From: Paenibacillus sp. FSL W8-0426
Lineage (GTDB): Bacteria > Bacillota > Bacilli > Paenibacillales > Paenibacillaceae
Reading direction: 5' to 3'
Length of the DNA: 64,000 bases
NCBI RefSeq assembly: GCF_037969725.1
Contig: NZ_CP150203.1
Coordinates: 1,442,001-1,506,000 of the forward strand
Position numbers and translations under genes: made by a program. Below, piece after piece: positions 52,394 to 61,531 of this stretch (positions within the stretch are counted from its first letter, which is position 1; each line of letters begins with the position of its first letter). The notes under the pieces were generated by a model. The model worked only from the letters and a program-made list of their open reading frames with translations. It ran no database searches and was not told where the DNA came from.

Positions 52394-53749
52394 ATGGCTA
52401 AAAAAGTGACCTTTGACTACAGCACTGCCCTGCAATTTGTAGGCCAGCATGAAGTGGATTATTTTGCTGAACCGATCCGCCTGGCACATGAGCAGCTTCA
52501 TAACGGTACAGGAACGGGTTCCGACTATCTGGGATGGATCGACCTGCCAACCGCTTACGACAAAGAAGAGTTCTCCCGCATCCAGAAGGCAGCCGCCAAA
52601 ATCCAAAGCGACTCCGATGTACTGATCGTAATCGGTATTGGTGGTTCTTACCTTGGTGCACGCGCAGCGATCGAAATGCTGACACACTCCTTCTACAACA
52701 ATTTGCCAAAAGAAAAACGCAAAACGCCAGAAGTTTATTTTGCAGGCAACAACATCAGCTCCACTTATGTGAGCCATCTGCTGGACCTGATCGAAGGCAA
52801 AGACTTCTCCGTGAACGTCATTTCCAAATCCGGTACAACAACGGAGCCAGCAATTGCTTTCCGGATCTTCCGCGCTGAACTGGAGAAAAAATACGGCAAA
52901 GAAGAAGCTCGCAAACGCATTTATGCAACAACGGACAAAGAGCGCGGCGCTCTCAAAAAATTGGCTAATGAAGAAGGTTATGAGTCCTTCATCATTCCGG
53001 ATGACGTGGGCGGACGCTATTCCGTGCTGACGGCTGTCGGATTGCTGCCAATCGCGACTGCAGGCATCAACATCGAAGAAATGATGCAGGGCGCGGCTGA
53101 CGCTTCCAAAGAATACAGCAACCCGAACGTAGCCGAAAATCAAGCCTACCAATATGCAGCCGTTCGTAATGCGTTGTATCGCAAAGGCAAAGGCACGGAA
53201 ATTCTCGTAAACTATGAGCCATCCTTGCATTTCGTGTCCGAGTGGTGGAAACAACTGTACGGCGAGAGCGAAGGTAAAGACTTCAAAGGCATCTATCCTG
53301 CCTCCGTCGACTTCTCGACAGACCTGCACTCCATGGGACAATTTATCCAGGAAGGCAGCCGCAATATCTTCGAAACCGTAATCCAGGTTGCTGAAGTGGC
53401 GGAACACATCTCTATCGAAGCCGATCCGGACGATCTGGACGGACTGAATTTCCTGGAAGGAAAAACGATGGATTTCGTCAACAAAAAAGCATTCCAAGGA
53501 ACGTTGCTGGCGCATACGGACGGCCAAGTGCCAAACCTGATCGTCAACATTCCGGATATGACTCCATATTCGTTCGGTTATCTGGTATACTTCTTTGAAA
53601 AAGCATGCGGCATTAGCGGATATCTGCTGGGTGTCAATCCTTTTGACCAACCGGGCGTTGAAGCTTACAAGAAAAACATGTTTGCATTGCTGGGCAAACC
53701 AGGCTATGAAGAAGAGAAAGCAGCGCTGGAAGCGAGACTTTCCGAATAA
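52394..53749 (+). CDS. pgi: Glucose-6-phosphate isomerase
   Basis: Interconverts glucose-6-P and fructose-6-P. 451 residues, the length of the short Bacillus form. SIS domains with [18 protein letters not shown], the phosphate loop [16 protein letters not shown], catalytic Glu in [15 protein letters not shown] and the C-terminal motif [25 protein letters not shown] behind CAGGAGGG. Adjacent to transketolase and ppnP: an upper-carbon-metabolism neighbourhood. Confidence 0.97.
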   Translation: MAKKVTFDYSTALQFVGQHEVDYFAEPIRLAHEQLHNGTGTGSDYLGWIDLPTAYDKEEFSRIQKAAAKIQSDSDVLIVIGIGGSYLGARAAIEMLTHSFYNNLPKEKRKTPEVYFAGNNISSTYVSHLLDLIEGKDFSVNVISKSGTTTEPAIAFRIFRAELEKKYGKEEARKRIYATTDKERGALKKLANEEGYESFIIPDDVGGRYSVLTAVGLLPIATAGINIEEMMQGAADASKEYSNPNVAENQAYQYAAVRNALYRKGKGTEILVNYEPSLHFVSEWWKQLYGESEGKDFKGIYPASVDFSTDLHSMGQFIQEGSRNIFETVIQVAEVAEHISIEADPDDLDGLNFLEGKTMDFVNKKAFQGTLLAHTDGQVPNLIVNIPDMTPYSFGYLVYFFEKACGISGYLLGVNPFDQPGVEAYKKNMFALLGKPGYEEEKAALEARLSE

Positions 53750-53807
53750 TTCATCGTTTTGCTCATATAGATTGGTTATAAAGGATGGAACAGCATTCCG
53801 GATTTAG

Positions 53808-53877
53808 GCAGCTTCGGCTGCCGAGGTCCGATGTTGTGAACACAGGGCAGTTCGTCCGCGTTTACGCGGGGAACTGC
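53808..53877 (+). terminator. Double hairpin after pgi
   Basis: GGCAGC-TTCG-GCTGCC (a UUCG tetraloop) is followed by a larger stem, CAGTTC/GAACTG with inner CCGCG/CGCGG, then CTTTGTT. It lies between pgi and the yigZ-like gene and probably terminates pgi. Confidence 0.55.
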
Positions 53878-53916
53878 TTTGTTGTAAAATGGATCAAATC
53901 AGAAAGTTGGAACGAC

Positions 53917-54549
53917 ATGCTTGAACGTTATCGTACGGTCCGCGGACCGGGAAACAAGGAAATCGTCATAAAGAAGTCGCGTTTCATCGGGCATATCATG
54001 CCGGTGGAGACTGAAGAGCAGGCCATTGCTTTTATCGATGAAATCAAGAAAAAACATTGGAATGCTACGCATAACTGTTCAGCCTACATGATTGGCGAGC
54101 GGGATGAGATTCAGAAGCAGTCCGATGACGGCGAACCGAGCGGTACGGCGGGCAAGCCGATTCTTGAAGTCATCCGGAACCAGCAATTGAAAAATGTGGC
54201 CATCGTCGTCACGCGTTATTTCGGGGGAATCATGCTCGGCGCCGGTGGGCTCATCCGTGCATACACGGATGGTGCGGTTGCAGCCATCGAAGCAGGAGAA
54301 GGAATTACGCGGGTTCTGCATCGCGAAGTATTCGTGGAGCTGGATTACACGTGGCTGGGCAAAGTGGAGAATGAATTAAGGAGCCGGGAAGTCCGTACAG
54401 GTGAAACGAGTTTTACCGATAAGGTTACGTTGACTTGTCTTCCGCCGGATAGTGAGACCGAGGCATTCATCGCCTGGATCACGGATTTGACGCAAGGGCA
54501 ATCCCGGGTCACGGAGGGACAGCGGCTTTATTTTATTGAAGGGGAATAA
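53917..54549 (+). CDS. YigZ/IMPACT-family protein
   Basis: 210 residues, two-domain protein (IMPACT-like N-domain plus a ferredoxin-like C-domain). Features: LERYRTVRG, EIVIKKSRFIGHI, CSAYMIG, QSDDGEPSGTAGKPILEV, NVAIVVTRYFGGIMLGAGGLIRAYTDG. The molecular role in bacteria is unsettled; eukaryotic IMPACT regulates translation stress. ATG at 53917 agrees with the family although its ribosome site (GGAACG) is weak. The TetR gene starts five bases after its stop. Confidence 0.92.
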   Translation: MLERYRTVRGPGNKEIVIKKSRFIGHIMPVETEEQAIAFIDEIKKKHWNATHNCSAYMIGERDEIQKQSDDGEPSGTAGKPILEVIRNQQLKNVAIVVTRYFGGIMLGAGGLIRAYTDGAVAAIEAGEGITRVLHREVFVELDYTWLGKVENELRSREVRTGETSFTDKVTLTCLPPDSETEAFIAWITDLTQGQSRVTEGQRLYFIEGE

Positions 54550-54554
54550 AATAT

Positions 54555-55157
54555 ATGGCTAGAAGAGCAGTCGAACAGGAGTTGTCGAGGGAGCGGATAC
54601 TGGAGGCGGCGAGGCATCTTTTTATAACCAAAGGATACCGCGCCATTTCGATGCGGAGCATCGGCCAGCATCTGGGCTATAGTCATGGGTCGCTGTATTA
54701 CCATTTCAAGGAAAAGGCAGAACTGTTTTATGCCATCGTGGTTGAAGATTTCAACCACTTGGGACATCTGCTGCTGCAAGCCATGGTCAGGCCTAGAACG
54801 AGCGAGTTGACCAAAGTGGAGCAGATCATGATGGAGTTCATTCGTTTTGCGCTGGAAAATCCGTATCAGTATGAGATCATGTTTATGATTCGGGATGAGG
54901 AATTATTGTCTTATTGCAGGACGGAGCAGGGACGCTGCTTCGAATTGTTTGCCTCCATTGTGCGCCAATACATGAAAGAGGAAGGCTGCCCGGAGGAAGA
55001 CATTCAATGTGTGCCAAGGACATTGTTTCTGTCGATGCATGGATTTATCTCTTACTATATACAAGACCGATTGACGTTTGCCGAGATCGAAGCAGCAGCT
55101 CTGACACATGTAAAAGTGTTATGCCGCAATCTTCAACACCAGCCTGGCGTCCAATAA
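54555..55157 (+). CDS. TetR-family transcriptional regulator
   Basis: 200-residue repressor-type protein. N-terminal HTH: ILEAARHLFITKGYRAISMRSIGQHLGYSHGSLYYHFKEKAELF; the C-terminal ligand domain is helical. GAAGGGGAAT lies before the ATG, inside the end of the YigZ-like gene, so the two are translationally linked. Targets and ligand unknown. Confidence 0.9.
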   Translation: MARRAVEQELSRERILEAARHLFITKGYRAISMRSIGQHLGYSHGSLYYHFKEKAELFYAIVVEDFNHLGHLLLQAMVRPRTSELTKVEQIMMEFIRFALENPYQYEIMFMIRDEELLSYCRTEQGRCFELFASIVRQYMKEEGCPEEDIQCVPRTLFLSMHGFISYYIQDRLTFAEIEAAALTHVKVLCRNLQHQPGVQ

Positions 55158-55255
55158 TGGCGCTTTCGTCACACTTCATACTTCAGGGCGGTGAATTGTC
55201 ATAACATTAATTCTTTATTACGTTATCTTACGAAAGTTAATATGCAGAAAAGAAA

Positions 55256-55298
55256 AGAGCAGGCGGTTTATGGCCCGAATGAGGGCGGACCGCCTGTT
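55256..55298. terminator. Terminator between TetR gene and YjbQ gene
   Basis: GCAGGCGGT pairs with ACCGCCTGT across a GC-rich loop. The minus strand continues TTTTCTTTT, so it mainly serves the minus-strand YjbQ gene. Confidence 0.75.
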
Positions 55299-55307
55299 CG
55301 TGTTTGT

Positions 55308-55709
55308 TCAGCCCTCCATGATTTTGATGAAATATTCCCTGGAACGAGGTCCGTCGAATTCGCAAAAGTAAATGCCTTGCCAGCGACCCAGCAGCAACCG
55401 CCCTTCATGAATGATGATCGTTTGTGAAGGTCCGGTCGTTATGGATTTAAGATGGGAAGCGGTGTTTCCTTCAGCATGCAGGTATTGCGGATGCTCCCAA
55501 GGGTAGACTTCATCCATGCGCAGCAGCACGTCGTGTTTTACGTCAGGATCCGCATTTTCGTTGATGGCAATGCCTGCCGTCGTGTGCGGGCAGTAGACGA
55601 GCACGGTGCCGTTCTGCACGCCGCTTCTGCGGACAACCTGCTCAACCTCGCGCGTAATATCCTTCATTTCGTCCCGTCTTGTTGTGGACAGATTCATCGT
55701 TTGCAGCAT
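55308..55709 (-). CDS. YjbQ family (UPF0047) protein
   Basis: 133 residues; family members have weak thiamine-phosphate synthase activity in E. coli, true role uncertain. Fold-defining segments: VYCPHTTAGIAINENADPDVKHDVL (His and Asn of the putative active site), EGNTASHLKSITTGPSQTI, GRWQGIYFCEFDGPR. ATG at 55709 has AAAGGAG ten bases upstream, whereas the ATG at 55730 would place that site in the coding region. Ends at the terminator at 55256. Confidence 0.9.
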   Translation of the reverse strand: MLQTMNLSTTRRDEMKDITREVEQVVRRSGVQNGTVLVYCPHTTAGIAINENADPDVKHDVLLRMDEVYPWEHPQYLHAEGNTASHLKSITTGPSQTIIIHEGRLLLGRWQGIYFCEFDGPRSREYFIKIMEG

Positions 55710-56019
55710 GGTGGTGACACTCCTTTTCATTTACATATCCACGATTTGAAATGGTTTGCTTATAAGAAAGATCATCTTTATTACATACTCAAATTGTACC
55801 TTAATCCAGAGCGTTGAAACAAACCGCTGAACCCCAGCAATTCTTCTCGAAAAAGCATTGACGACCTGTACTGTAAACTGGTAAAGTATCAGATAAGTCA
55901 AAACCAAGTAGACTAATGGGAATAATATTAAAGGAATAAAAACCAACTAAGGGAAATCGTTGTATTCAGCGGAAAGAGCGCCGACCGGAGTAAGCCGGAG
56001 GCTGGGAGGGAATGCAGTA
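55710..56019. other. Divergent YjbQ - cysT intergenic region
   Basis: 310 bases. TTGACG (55858-55863) and TAAAGT (55882-55887) at 18-base spacing are the best promoter for cysT. The stretch around 55912-55940 is AT-rich and could bind a sulfur regulator of the CymR type, but I cannot match a defined motif. No S-box riboswitch is present. Confidence 0.5.
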
Positions 56020-56835
56020 ATGAATACCGTTCTTCGTCATAAAGGATGGACTTGGGGATTCCGCAGTACCGTATTGTTGTATTTCATAGTGTTGATCGTG
56101 CTTCCGATCATTGGCGTCTACGTGAACTCATTCTCTGAGGGATGGGCCAATTTTGCGGAAAGCGTGATGGACCCGATTGCCTGGAAAGCCGTGCTGTTGA
56201 CTATACGGCTGGCGGTGATTGCTACGCTGATCAACGTGGTTATCGGCACGATGGTTGCCTGGGTGCTCACGCGTTACCGTTTCTGGGGCAGATCGCTGCT
56301 TAACAGTCTGGTGGACCTGCCTTTTGCACTCCCGACGGCGGTGGGCGGATTAATGATCATGCTGCTGCTCGGTCCGGTAAGCGCCATCGGCAAGTTGGCC
56401 GAATCGCTCGGGTTCCAAATCGTATTTCATCAGCCGGCCATCGTCATCGCGATGACGTTTGTGACCTTTCCTTTTGTCATCCGTGCGGTTCAGCCTTTGC
56501 TGGAGGAAATCGATCCTTCTGAAGAAGAAGCGTCCTATACGATGGGAGCATCCAAGGCCCGTACCTTTATGCAGGTGATTCTGCCATCGATGCTGCCGGG
56601 CATGATTAGCGGAGGCATGCTCGCTTTCTCCAGAGCCCTTGCCGAATTCGGGGCCGTCGTACTCGTGGCGGGAAACATCCCGGGCAGAACGCTGACCGCC
56701 TCCGTATTTATTTACGGGGAAATCGAGAGCGATAATCCGACCGGAGCGGCAGCCGTCTCGGTGCTGCTGTTAACACTGTCATTTCTGATCCTCTGGCTGA
56801 TCAATCTGGTGCAGATGCGGGGGAGAAGAAGATGA
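56020..56835 (+). CDS. cysT: Sulfate ABC transporter permease CysT
   Basis: 271-residue membrane subunit with six helices. Typical segments are TVLLYFIVLIVLPIIGVYVNSF, LVDLPFALPTAVGGLMIMLLLGP and the EAA loop EASYTMGASKARTFMQVILPSMLPG; AEFGAVVLVAGNIPGRTLTASVFIY is characteristic of sulfate/molybdate permeases. ATG at 56020 follows GGGAGGGAATG. Stop and cysW start overlap as ATGA. Confidence 0.94.
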   Translation: MNTVLRHKGWTWGFRSTVLLYFIVLIVLPIIGVYVNSFSEGWANFAESVMDPIAWKAVLLTIRLAVIATLINVVIGTMVAWVLTRYRFWGRSLLNSLVDLPFALPTAVGGLMIMLLLGPVSAIGKLAESLGFQIVFHQPAIVIAMTFVTFPFVIRAVQPLLEEIDPSEEEASYTMGASKARTFMQVILPSMLPGMISGGMLAFSRALAEFGAVVLVAGNIPGRTLTASVFIYGEIESDNPTGAAAVSVLLLTLSFLILWLINLVQMRGRRR

Positions 56836-57629
56836 GAAGACTGTTGATCGGACTTACCTTTCTGGTATTCATTATTTTGCTGATTATTCCGCTTGGACGG
56901 ATTATCATCGGTGCATTCGAAGATGGTTTCGGAGGATTGCTGGATGGGCTGCTGCGGCCTGAAGCGCTGCATGCGCTAATGATGACAGGGCTGGTCGTGC
57001 TCGTTGTCACGCTGCTGAACACGTTGTTCGGCATCATGATGGCGATCTATCTGGTTCGTGCAGGATGGCTCAGCGATCGGATCAAAGGTTTGCTGAACAG
57101 CATCGTGGACCTGCCATATGCCGTATCGCCTGTCATCGGCGGATTGATGATTGTATTGCTGCTCGGACCGAACAGCATCATGGGCGGTTTTTTTGAGGGG
57201 ATCGGTTTCAACGTGGTCTACGCTTTCCCCGGAATGGTCATTGCGACGCTGTTCGTCACGTTTCCGCTCATGGTCCGCGAGGTGATGCCTGTGCTGCAGG
57301 AATTGGGTTCTCAACAGGAAGAGGCTGCATCTACCCTGGGGGCATACAGCTGGCGAACCTTCTGGAGCGTGACCTGGCCTTCGATCCGCTGGGCCGTCAT
57401 TTATGGGCTGGTGTTGACCGTGGCCCGTTCTCTCGGCGAGTTCGGGGCCGTGCTTGTCGTATCCGGCAATATCATGAACAAAACGCAAACCGCAACAACG
57501 CTTGTCTATCAGGACGTCGAAAACTTCAACGTTTCGGCCGCCAACGGGGTGGCATTGGTTCTCGTAACGTTTTCCGCATTACTACTGCTCATCATGGAAT
57601 GGGCCAAGAAGCGAAAGGAAGTGCATTGA
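56832..57629 (+). CDS. cysW: Sulfate ABC transporter permease CysW
   Basis: 265 residues, homologous partner of CysT. VDLPYAVSPVIGGLMIVLLLGPNS, the EAA loop EEAASTLGAYSWRTFWSVTWPSIRW and GEFGAVLVVSGNIMNKTQTATTLVYQD identify it. ATG overlaps the cysT stop by four bases; cysA starts one base after its stop. Confidence 0.94.
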   Translation: MRRLLIGLTFLVFIILLIIPLGRIIIGAFEDGFGGLLDGLLRPEALHALMMTGLVVLVVTLLNTLFGIMMAIYLVRAGWLSDRIKGLLNSIVDLPYAVSPVIGGLMIVLLLGPNSIMGGFFEGIGFNVVYAFPGMVIATLFVTFPLMVREVMPVLQELGSQQEEAASTLGAYSWRTFWSVTWPSIRWAVIYGLVLTVARSLGEFGAVLVVSGNIMNKTQTATTLVYQDVENFNVSAANGVALVLVTFSALLLLIMEWAKKRKEVH

Positions 57630-57630
57630 G

Positions 57631-58695
57631 ATGCATGTTGAGGTTCGGAATCTGAACAAACATTTCGGTCAGTTTCATGCGGTCAAGGATGTTTCGTTCG
57701 ATATTGCCAAAGGTCACTTGATCGGCCTGCTCGGTCCGAGCGGCGGAGGCAAAACGTCGATTTTGCGCATGCTGGCCGGCCTCGAAAGCCCGGACTCCGG
57801 AGAGATCCGTTTTCACGGAAACGTGGTGAATCATTTGCCTCCACAGGAGCGCGGCATCGGATTCGTATTCCAGAATTACGCGTTATTCAAGCATATGACC
57901 GTATTCGATAACATCGCTTTCGGGCTCAAGGTCAAAAAGACGCCCAAAGCGCAAATTCGAGATCGGGTCATGGAGCTGGTCGAGCTGACCGGACTCAAAG
58001 GGTTCGAGCAGCGTTATCCGCACCAGTTGTCCGGCGGACAACGCCAGCGCGTGGCGTTTGCGAGAGCGTTGGCGCCGGAGCCGCAGCTGCTTCTGCTGGA
58101 TGAGCCGTTCGCCGCCATCGATGCCAAGATCCGCCAGGAGCTGCGCTCTTGGCTGAGAGAGCTGATCGAGCGCGTAGGCATTACGTCCATCTTTGTTACC
58201 CATGACCAGGATGAGGCCATTGAGGTGGCGGACGAGATCATGATCATCAGTCAGGGACGGGTCGAGCAGAAGGGCACGCCGTGGGAGATTTACAAAAACC
58301 CGCAGACCCCTTTTGTGGCTACGTTTATCGGCGAATCGACCGTGGTGGAGAATGCTGCCGAGCTTAAAGGTTTTGAACGAGCGGCGCAAGGAGAAGCTAC
58401 CCGGGCACTGATTCGTCCGGAATATATCGAGATCGGTCTCGAGAACGAATTCACGATGCTGTCGGCAACGGAAAAAGGTACCGTAAAGCATCTTCATTTC
58501 CGTGGCAGCGAATGGATGGTTGAAGTGGAAGTGCGAGGCCACAAGCTCATTACGTACCGCTCGTTGGAGAAAACAACGCTGGAGATCGGGCAGGAGATCC
58601 GGGTGCTGGTGCATCGGGCCTATCTGTTCAACGATTCGGACAGCTGGGTTGTGGAAAATGCGCTCAAGGAAGATCCGATGCCGGTCATGATTTAG
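57631..58695 (+). CDS. cysA: Sulfate ABC transporter ATPase CysA
   Basis: 354 residues. Walker A GPSGGGKTS, Q-loop FVFQNYALFKHMTV, signature LSGGQRQRVAFARAL, Walker B LLLLDEPFAAID, H-loop FVTHDQDEA; the C-terminal TOBE-like domain (ALIRPEYIEIGL...) regulates the cycle. Slightly longer C-terminal domain than the B. subtilis-type ATPases. A hairpin at 58702-58737 separates it from the binding-protein gene. Confidence 0.94.
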   Translation: MHVEVRNLNKHFGQFHAVKDVSFDIAKGHLIGLLGPSGGGKTSILRMLAGLESPDSGEIRFHGNVVNHLPPQERGIGFVFQNYALFKHMTVFDNIAFGLKVKKTPKAQIRDRVMELVELTGLKGFEQRYPHQLSGGQRQRVAFARALAPEPQLLLLDEPFAAIDAKIRQELRSWLRELIERVGITSIFVTHDQDEAIEVADEIMIISQGRVEQKGTPWEIYKNPQTPFVATFIGESTVVENAAELKGFERAAQGEATRALIRPEYIEIGLENEFTMLSATEKGTVKHLHFRGSEWMVEVEVRGHKLITYRSLEKTTLEIGQEIRVLVHRAYLFNDSDSWVVENALKEDPMPVMI

Positions 58696-58701
58696 GGATG
58701 A

Positions 58702-58737
58702 ATGATTGCTCGGTTCAAGTAACCGATCGACAATCAT
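58702..58737 (+). other. Hairpin between cysA and sbp
   Basis: ATGATTG (58702-58708) pairs with CAATCAT (58731-58737), with inner CGGT/ACCG. No T-run follows; possible mRNA stabiliser or partial terminator. Confidence 0.5.
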
Positions 58738-58788
58738 ATGTGATTGCAAGCAGTCAACTAAGCTGAATTTTGAAAAGAGGGACTGTAC

Positions 58789-59856
58789 ATGCAGACCAGG
58801 AAAAAAAGCATCGCTCTGGTATATGCCGCATTGTTATTGTTGTTGGTCTGCGCGCTGGCAGGTTGCAGCAACCGGCAGGAAACAGGCGAAGCAGCGGATG
58901 GCTCCTCCGCAGAAGCGAAATCGGATACGCTGGTCATTGGGGCATACAGCGTCGTCAAAGATGCCATGGCGGAATTGCTGCCGAAGTTTCAGGAGGAATG
59001 GAAGGCCAAGACGGGCAAAACCGTTCATTTCCAGGAATCCTACGAGGCTTCGGGCACACAGGCGAGAGCCATCGTGGGCGGATTCGAGGCGGATGTTGCG
59101 CTTTTGGCCATGGAAGGCGATGTTGACAAGCTGGTCAAAGCGGATCTGGTGCAGCCTGAATGGAAGCAGTCACCTTACAACGGCATGATCACGCGTTCCA
59201 TCGTGGTGTTGGGCACGCGCGAAGGAAATCCGCTCGGCATTCAGGACTTTGAAGATTTGACGAAACCCGGCGTCAAGGTGCTGTATCCTAACCCCAAAAC
59301 GTCAGGCGGAGCCCAGTGGGACATCAATGCCATTTACGGCGCTGGATTGAAACAGTCGGAGGAGCAGGAAGGCAAGAAAGACCCGGCGGCCGCGAAGGCG
59401 TTTCTGGAGAAGGTACATCGAAATGTGGAATCGCTGGACAAGAGCGGCCGGTCGTCGATGGCAGCCTTCGAATACGGCGTGGGCGACGTCATCGTAACAT
59501 ACGAGAATGAGCTGCTCGCCCGGATTGCCAAAGGAGTAAAGTATGATATCGTGGTGCCGAAAGATACGATCCTGATCGAAAATCCGGCGGTCGTCGTGGA
59601 CAAATACGCGGACAAAAACGGAAAACGCGAGTTGGCGGAAGCTTTTGTGGCCTATCTGCGTACACCAGAAGCGCAGCGCATTTTCGCCAAGCACGGTTTT
59701 CGTGCGGTCGACCCTGACGTTTTTGCGGAGACGGCATCCGAATTCCCGGTTCCCGAAGGTTTGTTCGACATCGACTACCTTGGCGGATGGGATGAGGTTC
59801 GGAATACGCTGTATTCCAAACGCGGCGTATGGTACCAGGTGCTGGCAGGCCTATAG
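58789..59856 (+). CDS. Sulfate-binding lipoprotein
   Basis: 355 residues, substrate receptor of the cys transporter. Lipoprotein signal ends LAGC (Cys26). Binding-fold signature: LVIGAYSVVKDAMAELLPKF, HFQESYEASGTQARAIVGGFEADVALLAMEGDV, ILIENPAVVVDKYADKNGK; PNPKTSGGAQWDINAIYGAG is the conserved sulfate-protein stretch. Placed last in the operon, 93 bases behind cysA, whereas many relatives put it first. A CCTCCAGC/GCTGGAGG terminator follows. Confidence 0.94.
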   Translation: MQTRKKSIALVYAALLLLLVCALAGCSNRQETGEAADGSSAEAKSDTLVIGAYSVVKDAMAELLPKFQEEWKAKTGKTVHFQESYEASGTQARAIVGGFEADVALLAMEGDVDKLVKADLVQPEWKQSPYNGMITRSIVVLGTREGNPLGIQDFEDLTKPGVKVLYPNPKTSGGAQWDINAIYGAGLKQSEEQEGKKDPAAAKAFLEKVHRNVESLDKSGRSSMAAFEYGVGDVIVTYENELLARIAKGVKYDIVVPKDTILIENPAVVVDKYADKNGKRELAEAFVAYLRTPEAQRIFAKHGFRAVDPDVFAETASEFPVPEGLFDIDYLGGWDEVRNTLYSKRGVWYQVLAGL

Positions 59857-59891
59857 AAGCGGCAGTCGGATCATACCGGATCATCATGGAG

Positions 59892-59916
59892 CCTCCAGCA
59901 CCTCGCTGGAGGTTTT
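59892..59916 (+). terminator. Terminator of the sulfate operon
   Basis: CCTCCAGC (59892-59899) and GCTGGAGG (59905-59912) form a perfect 8-bp stem, loop ACCTC, then TTTT. Confidence 0.87.
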
Positions 59917-59943
59917 GTCGTTTGGCTGCGGTCGGGGCATTTT

Positions 59944-59973
59944 TTGTACCTGACGGAACGAACAGGCTATAAT
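59944..59973 (+). promoter_or_regulatory. Promoter before hypothetical gene
   Basis: TTGTAC (59944-59949) and a perfect TATAAT (59968-59973) at 18-base spacing, about 48 bases before the start codon. Confidence 0.6.
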
Positions 59974-60020
59974 GAATCGGGACGATGAACATAGCGTTAT
60001 TACAGGAAGGTGTGAATGGA

Positions 60021-60467
60021 ATGAATACTGAAGTCAAATTATCACAAAGCACGGCGATCCGCGTGGAGCATGCACGCATCAACGGCATGTCGGATGCGGC
60101 CATACTGGAGGCGATTCGGACGCAGAACGCGTCCGGCTTCGATACAGTGGCTGACGATTATTACGTGTACGACGAGTTTCTGTCCTATGCTGCAGAGCAT
60201 GGCGAGCGTCTGGAAGAAGCCGTGAAGGACGGGTACCGAATGACCTTTAATACTCGTGGTGGACTCGGCATTTGGCTGGAGAAAGCCTTTGGTTTGAAGG
60301 CCGATCAAGACTTCACCGTAGGAGAAGGCATCGTGACCGGTTTGCGCCTGAAGCCGGAACAAGCCGAAATACTGGCACGGCGATTGGCAAGCAATTGGAT
60401 CGTCGCGGAATCCGTGGACGTGCCCGCAGGAAAGGAGCTTACGCTGAAACTGCGCGCCTTGGCATAG
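60021..60467 (+). CDS. Hypothetical protein
   Basis: 148 residues, not recognised. Acidic, mixed alpha/beta; no membrane segment, signal or cysteine cluster. The N-terminal half is helical (IRVEHARINGMSDAAILEAIRTQ), followed by a short beta-rich C-terminal part (IVAESVDVPAGKELTLKLRALA). ATG at 60021 has AGGAAGG ten bases upstream; GTG at 60012 is possible. Own promoter, next to a metallo-hydrolase gene. Confidence 0.7.
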   Translation: MNTEVKLSQSTAIRVEHARINGMSDAAILEAIRTQNASGFDTVADDYYVYDEFLSYAAEHGERLEEAVKDGYRMTFNTRGGLGIWLEKAFGLKADQDFTVGEGIVTGLRLKPEQAEILARRLASNWIVAESVDVPAGKELTLKLRALA

Positions 60468-60635
60468 TCTCAGGTAACGGCAAGCAGCAATACATAGCAA
60501 GGTTATTCGCGAAGAGTCAGAGGATCATCCCGATGCGGAAGCGGTACCGCATCAGGGTGGTCTTTTTTTGCAAAAAAGCGAGGATGACATATAATCAACA
60601 GTAGTTAAGATGGACGTGACGAGAGGGGAATACGA

Positions 60636-61439
60636 ATGAGTTGGATGAATCGGATGACATTTGTAGGCACAGGTGATGCGATGGGCGTTCCGCGCGTATA
60701 TTGTGAGTGCGAGATTTGCATGGAAGCCCGGAGCACAGGCGTCAACCGGCGCAGGCGATCTTCCGTGCTGCTTCACGGTACAGATGATGAAAGAAGGATC
60801 CTGATCGATTGCGGACCGGACTGGCGGTCCCAGATGGAAGGGCTGGGTCTCCGAATGGTGCATACGCTGCTGATCACCCATGCGCATTTTGATCATATCG
60901 GAGGTTTGCCGGAATGGGCCGATGCATGCCGCTGGCTTGGGGTTAAAGGACGGTTGTATGCACCGCGCGAGGTTATTGCGGTCATTCAAGGTCAATTTCC
61001 GTGGCTGTCCAGGCATATGGACTTTCTGGAAACGGATGAGGGCATTGAGCTGGGTGGATGGAAGATTTCCTCCTGGAAAGTGTGCCACGGCAAAAACGGA
61101 TATTCTTATGCATATCGATTGGAACGGGAAGGATACCGCTGGGCCTATTGCTCCGATGCCATCGATTTGAAGCCGAACGAAAAGGAACTGCTGCATGATC
61201 TGGACGTGCTGGTGCTTGGAACGAGCTTTGTGCACGAGCAGGCGGAATTCTCCACACGCTCGGTGTACGACATGCGCGAAGCGCAAGAGCTGCTTGACGA
61301 GGTGAAGCCTAGGCATGCATATTTCACCCACATGTCCCATGATGTGGATCTAAGGAAAGATTACGGCTTGCCTGGCGGTATTACGCTGGCTCGCGCAGGA
61401 ATGACCATAACGTTGGATAAGGAAACGGAACCTTGTTGA
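60636..61439 (+). CDS. MBL-fold metallo-hydrolase (PhnP-like)
   Basis: 267 residues. The metallo-beta-lactamase metal site THAHFDHIGG (HxHxDH) lies near 88-93, plus later His in HGKNGYSYAY, Asp in YCSDAIDL and the C-terminal HMSHDVD. An N-terminal CECEICMEA cluster after GTGDAMGVPRVYC is as in PhnP-type phosphodiesterases. ATG behind GAGGGGAA. In E. coli PhnP hydrolyses cyclic ribose phosphates from phosphonate breakdown; no phn genes are near, so substrate is open. Confidence 0.9.
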   Translation: MSWMNRMTFVGTGDAMGVPRVYCECEICMEARSTGVNRRRRSSVLLHGTDDERRILIDCGPDWRSQMEGLGLRMVHTLLITHAHFDHIGGLPEWADACRWLGVKGRLYAPREVIAVIQGQFPWLSRHMDFLETDEGIELGGWKISSWKVCHGKNGYSYAYRLEREGYRWAYCSDAIDLKPNEKELLHDLDVLVLGTSFVHEQAEFSTRSVYDMREAQELLDEVKPRHAYFTHMSHDVDLRKDYGLPGGITLARAGMTITLDKETEPC

Positions 61440-61531
61440 AAAAAAATCGCTAATCTGCGTATCCTTTGCGGACCGCTGTTCGTTTACAAGATGTAAGACC
61501 AATCAGGAACCAACAAAGGGGGGCCCCTTAC

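Noticed and set aside
55710..56019. S-box (SAM) riboswitch before the sulfate transporter
   Set aside because: No S-box consensus stems are present in the leader.
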